64,000 nt of DNA from Hymenolepis diminuta (lineage: Eukaryota; Platyhelminthes; Cestoda; Cyclophyllidea; Hymenolepididae): the NCBI GenBank assembly GCA_900708905.1, contig CAADRB010000013.1:129442-193441 (forward strand), written 5' to 3'. The translations under genes and the position numbers were made by a program. Below the pieces are notes generated by a model. That model did not search any database and was not told the origin of the DNA. It saw nothing but the letters and a program-made list of their open reading frames with translations. Of this stretch, positions 60,157 through 64,000 are shown piece by piece (position 1 is the first letter of the stretch; the number at the start of each line of letters is the position of its first letter).

Positions 60157-61409
60157 TACAGGGTGTGTAAGGTATCTGGGGCCAGTTACATTTTTGTAAT
60201 TTAAACTAACCCCATAGTAATTCACAAGATCTCATGACAGACACCGCTAATACTAATGAAATGAAAAGATACTCCAAAGCGAAACACAACAGTTTAGAAA
60301 TTGCAAGATTTCTAAAGGTCGCCACATCTTTCCTTTCCAAAGTTAGAAAGTAACTGAATGAAAACAATGCAGATGAATTGGCTGCCACGAGGAAGAGAAA
60401 CCATCAGTGTTAACGCTCTGCTGACTCGCTCAATCAGAACACCTGAGTTTGCCAGAAGGGCATATTACGTGGCATGATGGACGAAAATTCTGGGAAGTCA
60501 ATGCGACATCTTGTCAAAGGTCTTCAAGTGTCAGAAGGAACAATAAGGAATGTTGTTTATTAAGAACTCGGATGCAAATTATACCTTCTTAGGGGGGTCA
60601 GTTTATGCCAATAAAAACTACTCAAGGGAATCGTTTAATGGGTGCAAAACGACCCTCAAACAAATTGAAACACCCAGGAGAAGAGTGTCTTTGGTTTTTC
60701 CTCGACGAAAATAACTTCCACCAATATGAAAAAGTCAATCGAAGAAATGATATGTGGGTATGTGCGGATTCCACTGAAGTTCCAACTCTTATGCATGTTC
60801 ACGAAGTTTCCAGCAACAGTGATGGTTTTCAGTGTTGTTGGCAGTGAAGGCTACATCATGACTTCTCACTTTTTCCACAGGGCCTTAGGGTTAATGCAGA
60901 TGTAGATGCCTATGTGGGGACTCTTCAAACCATTTCTAAGCCTTGGGTAGACAGCGTAGCCAATGGACGAAGACCCTGTCTTCCAACGAGATTCGGCTTC
61001 ATCCCATTTAGCTCTCAAATCCCATGATTGCATGGATGGCCTAGAATTTTCATCATTATGCCACACCAAACTTATGTCCACCTCCTACTTCACCAAACCT
61101 GTGGGGCTGGGGGAGGGGGCGTTGTTGAAAAGGAGGTTAATATGCATCCTCATAACACCAAATCCTCCTCTCTCATGGAAGCAATAGCCGAGCAATGGAA
61201 GACTTCAATAAAGACCACCCTATCAAAGCTTGCAGCCAGTCACTTTCGGGCTCGAATTGAGTGGGTGATAGAAGTCGTGAGAGGATATATTAAATAAAAC
61301 ATATTACGTCCGTTTTCGTTTTTTACGAGAAATTGCAAGTCCCAACCATTAAGAGTTTCATTTTTTGTTTTTTTAAAAGTGCGTAAGGTATTCCCGGATG
61401 CACCCTTTA
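60157..61409 (+). mobile_element. Decayed mariner-type DNA transposon
   Basis: The left end reads TA then CAGGGTGTGTAAGG; the right end, read inward on the minus strand, is TA then AAGGGTGCATCC. The ends thus share (C/A)AGGGTG next to a TA dinucleotide, the target of mariner elements. A length of about 1.25 kb matches a full-length mariner, so the copy is end-to-end but mutated. The transposase remnant lies between the ends on the plus strand. Confidence 0.8.
60215..61298 (+). pseudogene. Mariner transposase pseudogene (DD37D-like group)
   Basis: Remnants run across all three frames in the family order. HLVKGLQVSEGTIRNVV is the helix-turn-helix region (about 60500-60560). Next come LDENNFHQYEKVNRRNDMWV with the first catalytic Asp, FPQGLRVNADVDAYV, KPWVDSVANG, VFQRDSASSH with the second Asp, VVEKEVNMHPHNTK and a C-terminal FRARIEWVIE ending at a TAA. 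The segment that should read PDLNPLDYYVW, with the third catalytic Asp, is missing through a deletion, and there are several frameshifts and stops. The N-terminal third is badly eroded. Similarity is to the maT/mori-like mariners as I remember them; the subgroup is less certain than the superfamily. Confidence 0.88.
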
Positions 61410-61411
61410 TA

Positions 61412-64000
61412 TGTATAAAAGGCGATTTAATATGAAGGGGCTTAAAGGCCGTAAAATACGTAAATGTTGGAAAAAAGCACCAAGAAAGGGAGAGAGGAAG
61501 CGGTCCTTTTGCCATCATAACCACAATCCTCCACCTCGAGCAAGAGCCAAGAAGTTAAGTATATGCTCTGATCGAGCCAACGACCAAGCTGATTCCCCAT
61601 ATTTGGCCTCTCCATTGATCCCATTGGTACCCATGTTATCTGCGTGCTGATTTGCTCCCTCCCGTATTGGACTAGCAAGGTTGTGAGCCTGCTTCTAATG
61701 TACTTATGGTTTACAAATTGTTCATTCCGAGACAACGACTTTGAGCTCTATTTGTCGGCATCTTGTCACAATGAAAATGGGATTGGCACAACTAATCAAC
61801 CTTATGAACTATCACATTTTTTGGCGATCAGTCTCTCCTGTTGTCAGACGATTTGTAACGTTTAACGAATTACATGATTTCAAGGAAGAACCGGCATCCA
61901 GTGTAACACGATTAAAAAGCGATTGCAAAACGAATTTTTTACTCTTGAAAGTTTAGCTAACTTTACGAAAGCGAAATCTCCAAATCTCACCCTCTTCTCT
62001 CCAAATATTGTTACACTGACAGTTGTTAATGTCATCGTCCAAACAATGTCTCTGGAATGAATTAAACTCGATCATTTTTCGATTACAGGATTCATTAGGA
62101 CTTAATAAGATGCCAACGCCAAAATTAGCCAGACTTCCTCCGTTTGAACTTAAAATTGTTATCTATCAAGAGGAGGGAAGAAGGCGAATTGGTGAACTGC
62201 AGAATCGAAACAAGGATTTCTACGCAACACAATTTTCTTTTAAAGCCTCTTTGTTCTTAAAAAAATCGTACCTTGATTTCTTAGCAATTGATTGGGGCTT
62301 GGCTTGAAAGACAAACGGGACAAATTGTAGTGGATTGTGCTTTTAAGAGAGTAGATTTGTGTTTATTTCCTCTTCTCTAATTTCGCAATTCATCCAATTT
62401 AGACTTGTCAGATAGCAGAATAAAATTTGCTCTCGAATTTTAAAAGATTGGATGGTGAAGCCACTTCCAGCTTTGGAGTTTCAGAGTTTTTGTTGACGTA
62501 AATGAGCGTGAAATTTTTCTTCTTACGGTCAAAATAATATGAAGATACCGGCTTGCAGGATTCCATTGAGATGAAATGAGAATCGCAAATCTTAATAGCT
62601 ATGCAGCTTCAGCTGAAAGCCAATTGTGACTTCATAAATAGATGTCATTCAGTGGTGTTTTCTTCAAACGACCTTATTCTCGCTTTTCATTCGGATAAAG
62701 AATTATTTAACCTTCTATTTGAATCTCTCCCCAACCCCCCTCCGAATGAATTTCTTTAATTGTCTCACCGATTTTGGAATAGGCATTAAATTTCGCCGAA
62801 GATGAGCATTTTATCTTACTTCTAGGAACGTATTAAGAAGGACTTTTAAATTATCCGTATATAGAATAAATGAATGAAAAATATTCAACTGACAAATTCT
62901 GTCTAGTTGTACTTCAATGGATTTCGAACCACTTGGAAACGGAAAGTAAATACTGATTTACTTTGTCGTTGAAACTTAGTGAATAATCGTTTATTTTACG
63001 AAGAATACGGTAATTTTTACCCCGGAATGACCCATGCTCTCACTTAGAAAGGGCATCTAGTAACCAATTCTATTACAATTTTTATGGCATATCTCCTCCC
63101 ACCCCCAAGTAATTGGATATTTGATCTCCTTAATGCATGGTCATCATGCATACCGTTATTGTTATTAATATTAAATGCGGTTATTATTAAGCCTGGTTGG
63201 TCATAAAAAGACCAGTTGGAGCTTGCGTCAGAGAAAAAAGTGCATTTATTGAAGGGAGAGAGCAAAGCGAGTTTGAGACTTTGTATGTCTTTGTCTTTAT
63301 GAGCATTATGCCCATGAGTGCGTTTCGGAGGGTAGGAATGCAGTTTTGAAGACTCTTTGATAAAAATTACATTCGTTCGCTATCATCACGAGTAATTTTT
63401 TCTTTCAAATGTCTTTTCTTCGCCATCACACATTCCATAAACCGGCTAATTATTTATTTAAAAGAAGAAAACGTACATGTGGAAATGCACATGCTCAATC
63501 ACTCGTTTAGCAACTGAGAGACTAATTGGTGTAGCCTGAGAGTCTTACAAAAATAAGTAAACAGACTTATGATCCCATGAAAAGGCAGAAGGTTCGAGAT
63601 TTTTAATGCTGGAAAAGTTTGAGATATTGGAAGAGGTTGCTTGAATTGAGATTCTATTCAATTAATTTAAACTATAAAGAAATTTAATATTTACCTGCGG
63701 GCGTGAGTTTTGTGGCAATTGGATGGGATAATAGTGAAAAACTAGTCTCATACGTAAGGAACTCGTTTCTAAATTGAATTTATTATGGAATTACTTCGAC
63801 TAATAGATACTCACTGTGATTTCATTATGGCTGCAACCTCCGCCCATAAGGAGGAATAAAGAAGACCTATAATTCACCCGACGGTTTAATTCCCATATTT
63901 TGAGGCTAAATTCGCTGATATAGAATTAGATCAATAAAAAATGATTGTCTACTCGATTACTGAGTAATTACAGCTTTGACGAGATCACATTTCAGGTCAA
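61412..64000. other. Right-edge DNA with no supported gene
   Basis: No recognised exon. The frame at 62092-62307 follows an acceptor-like TTTTCGATTACAG and reads as plausible protein (MPTPKLARLPPFELKIVIYQ), but no family or partner exon is seen. Confidence 0.4.

Overview
This is animal (eukaryotic) DNA. It is AT-rich and mostly non-coding, with genes split by introns that follow GT-AG splice rules, several decayed transposable elements, and four short assembly gaps. A lophotrochozoan, most likely a parasitic flatworm such as a cestode, is my best guess. It rests on base composition, gene structure and element types, not on a species-specific marker.

Two host genes can be reconstructed. At the left edge, on the minus strand (about 1744-4025), are five exons of a pyruvate kinase family gene. 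They join in frame into 440 codons and lack only the last part of the C-terminal domain. The protein has lost the catalytic lysine, the threonine of the active site and most of the DTKGPE-type segment, so it looks like a pyruvate-kinase-like pseudoenzyme. On the plus strand (36681-52106) is a complete five-exon gene for a protocadherin-like adhesion protein of 1416 residues. It has a signal peptide, seven cadherin repeats, one membrane segment and a cytoplasmic tail of about 340 residues ending in a PDZ-ligand-like sequence.

The rest is repeat-rich intergenic DNA. I recognise a decayed Ty3/Gypsy LTR element (32679-34456), a dead mariner (DD37D-like) element with TA-flanked ends (60157-61409), and a family of tRNA-derived SINEs (best copies near 28.1, 41.7, 47.5, 52.6, 55.3 and 56.3 kb). 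Several further dispersed repeat pairs found by eye have no name. Four of the six SINE copies lie inside or just downstream of the protocadherin gene.

No operon, CRISPR array, rRNA gene or convincing free-standing tRNA gene was seen. No clear new multi-gene system is visible; the most unusual item is the degenerate pyruvate kinase. All exon boundaries come from splice consensus, frame continuity and family alignment from memory, not from transcript data.
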